Assembly: GCA_945875065.1 (NCBI GenBank)
Contig: CAMCJC010000204.1
Coordinates: 1-5,404 of the forward strand
Length of the DNA stretch: 5,404 bases
Reading direction: 5' to 3'
Source: an uncultured Propionibacteriaceae bacterium
GTDB lineage: Bacteria; Actinomycetota; Actinomycetes; Propionibacteriales; Propionibacteriaceae
How positions within the stretch are numbered: position 1 is the stretch's first letter; every line of letters starts with the position of its first letter. The position numbers and the translations under genes were made by a program. Below the pieces are notes generated by a model. It searched no databases. It worked only from the letters and a program-made list of their open reading frames with translations, and had not been told where the DNA came from. Shown here one piece after another: positions 4,269 through 5,404 of this stretch.

Positions 4269-5404
4269 ATGTCAGTGCCCTACGGTCCGCAACAGCCGTC
4301 AGGACCCGGTCCGCAACAGCCCACCGGTCCGCAGCCGCCGCCACAGGCCCCATATGGGGGACCCCAGCCCCCGCAACAGCCATACCCGCCGGTCGGTGGC
4401 TACCAGGCTTATCAGCAGCCTGGCTATGGCGCCATGCCACCGAAGCAGAAGCGAAACATGCCCTTGATCATCGGGCTCGGCGTAGCGGTCGTGGTGATCG
4501 CGGTCGTGGTGGGCCTCGCACTCGCCGGTGTGTTCAAAGGCAAGGATGGGGCGGCCGAACCCGCGGCATCGTCCTCCGACGGGAGTAGCGCGAAGTCGAA
4601 TGATCCGAAGTCCCTCGCCGAAAACTACCTCAACGCCCTGGCGGAAGGAGACGCGGACAAAGCCAAGTCGCTGCTGGACCTTGAATCTTCTGCCAGCGAT
4701 GTCTTGTTGACGAAAGACGTGCTCGCGGACTCGCTCAAGCGTCTTCCCATCACCGACATCAAGGTCGAAAAGCCAGAGGATTCCGAGTCGTCTGCCTCGG
4801 TCAAGGTGTCGTACAAGGCGGGCGACGAGCCAGTTCAGGACACATACCGCGTCGACGTCAAGACCGGGAAACTCAAGAGTGGGCTGGGCACCATGAGTCT
4901 CAACCTGCCTAAAGGATTGGACAAGACGATCAACGGAGTCGCCGTTAAAGGCGACGTGGAGCGTGCGTGGGTGTTCCCGGGGAGCTATGAGATCAAGCCC
5001 GCTAGCGAGTACCTGCAGTACAAGGACGCGAAGCCGGTTGTCGTGAGGCACTCCACCGATTTCAGCCACGATTACCCAACGCTTGAAGTGGCCCAGGCGG
5101 GTATCGACAAGTTCCGTGAAAAGGTGGTTCCGGAAGCACAGGCCTGCCTGGCGTCGACGAATCTCGACCCGGGGTGCAACATGGCTATCGACGCCACGCT
5201 GTCGGACGGGACCGTGCTCACCGAGGGCACCCTGACTCGTACCCAGAACGAAGAGAACCAGAAGAAGCTCACCGAGGTGGTGCCGAAGGTAGACCCGAAC
5301 AACCCGAACGTGCTCTACGCCTCCTCCCTGGGGACCTTCAAGATCAAGGCCGACTGTGGCTCCAAGGGGCAGTGCGAGGTCATTGGTTTTGGCAAGGGTG
5401 CGTC
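4269..5404 (+). CDS. Single-pass membrane protein with Pro/Gln-rich N-terminus and extracytoplasmic domain (3' end outside window)
   Basis: The frame is open for 378 codons to the window edge, so the protein is incomplete. Residues 1-57 are low-complexity, rich in Pro, Gln, Gly and Tyr, with repeated GPQQP/PQQP units. The basic stretch KQKR (59-62) precedes one hydrophobic helix at about 65-89. By the positive-inside rule, the N-terminus is cytoplasmic and the rest lies outside. A flexible Ser/Ala/Asp linker (93-112) leads to a helical segment, SLAENYLNALAEGDADKAKSLL (115-136), which resembles the first helix of NTF2-like/DUF4878-type lipoprotein and membrane domains. A beta-rich domain follows. 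Four cysteines (293, 303, 363, 369) sit in the external part and could form two disulfides. The architecture is common among actinobacterial cell-envelope proteins, but I do not recognise the family and assign no function. It is 242 bases from rpmG and probably a separate unit. The start is fixed by a strong ribosome binding site and an upstream in-frame stop. Confidence 0.85.
   Translation, partial: MSVPYGPQQPSGPGPQQPTGPQPPPQAPYGGPQPPQQPYPPVGGYQAYQQPGYGAMPPKQKRNMPLIIGLGVAVVVIAVVVGLALAGVFKGKDGAAEPAASSSDGSSAKSNDPKSLAENYLNALAEGDADKAKSLLDLESSASDVLLTKDVLADSLKRLPITDIKVEKPEDSESSASVKVSYKAGDEPVQDTYRVDVKTGKLKSGLGTMSLNLPKGLDKTINGVAVKGDVERAWVFPGSYEIKPASEYLQYKDAKPVVVRHSTDFSHDYPTLEVAQAGIDKFREKVVPEAQACLASTNLDPGCNMAIDATLSDGTVLTEGTLTRTQNEENQKKLTEVVPKVDPNNPNVLYASSLGTFKIKADCGSKGQCEVIGFGKGA
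4283..4381 (+). repeat. Short direct repeats encoding PQQP units
   Basis: CGGTCCGCAACAGCC occurs at 4283-4297 and again at 4307-4321, a 24-base (8-codon) period. A shorter copy, CGGTCCGCA, is at 4325-4333, and CCGCAACAGCC recurs at 4371-4381. They encode the GPQQP-type units of the membrane protein's cytoplasmic tail and keep frame. The near-identical DNA suggests recent in-frame duplication, and the copy number may vary between strains. Confidence 0.75.

Noticed and set aside
4079..4588. + strand open frame starting at GTG in the gap after rpmG
   Set aside because: The first 60 or so residues look fairly protein-like, but it has no clear ribosome binding site and no recognised motif. It also runs over 300 bases into the membrane protein gene out of frame. 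A short peptide cannot be fully excluded.
4299..5069. 256-codon - strand open frame opposite the membrane protein gene
   Set aside because: It has no recognisable motif. The + strand frame has a strong ribosome binding site, a coherent membrane-protein architecture and in-frame repeats, so this is its antisense shadow.

Overview
The window is a high-GC chromosomal segment from an actinobacterium (Actinomycetota). The family is not decidable from the sequence alone, although the ribosomal proteins would fit Propionibacteriales or Micrococcales. The phylum-level call rests on four things: the GC-rich codons; a NuoN with the hydrophilic loop between early membrane helices that I associate with actinobacterial NuoN; a polyprenyl diphosphate synthase directly behind nuoN; and the cysteine-free versions of three ribosomal proteins grouped together.

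Region 1 (1-3238, + strand) is the 3' end of a respiratory complex I (nuo) operon. It holds the C-terminal 235 residues of NuoM, a complete NuoN whose start overlaps the nuoM stop, and, 11 bases later, a trans-type polyprenyl diphosphate synthase starting at TTG. NuoM and NuoN are proton-pumping membrane subunits of the enzyme that reduces menaquinone. The synthase has long-chain features and plausibly makes the menaquinone side chain, so the operon would couple making the quinone tail to using the quinone.

Region 2 (3239-4026) is a compact divergent locus of zinc-independent ribosomal proteins: rpmE2 (L31 type B) on the - strand, and rpmB (L28) plus rpmG (L33) overlapping on the + strand. 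None has the CxxC zinc ribbon found in zinc-binding paralogues. The 83-base divergent spacer holds a 21-bp near-perfect palindrome. Two opposed sigma70-like promoters have -10 boxes that overlap each other inside it. This is the layout expected for one repressor, most likely the zinc regulator Zur, switching both transcripts together during zinc starvation.

Region 3 (4027-5404) begins with 242 bases without a convincing gene. It continues with the first 378 codons of a single-pass membrane protein that runs off the window. That protein has a Pro/Gln/Gly-rich cytoplasmic N-terminus, one transmembrane helix and a large extracytoplasmic domain with four cysteines. Its function is not recognised.

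No mobile element, CRISPR array, tRNA or rRNA is seen. The most interesting element is the shared divergent promoter/operator. No wholly new system is evident.
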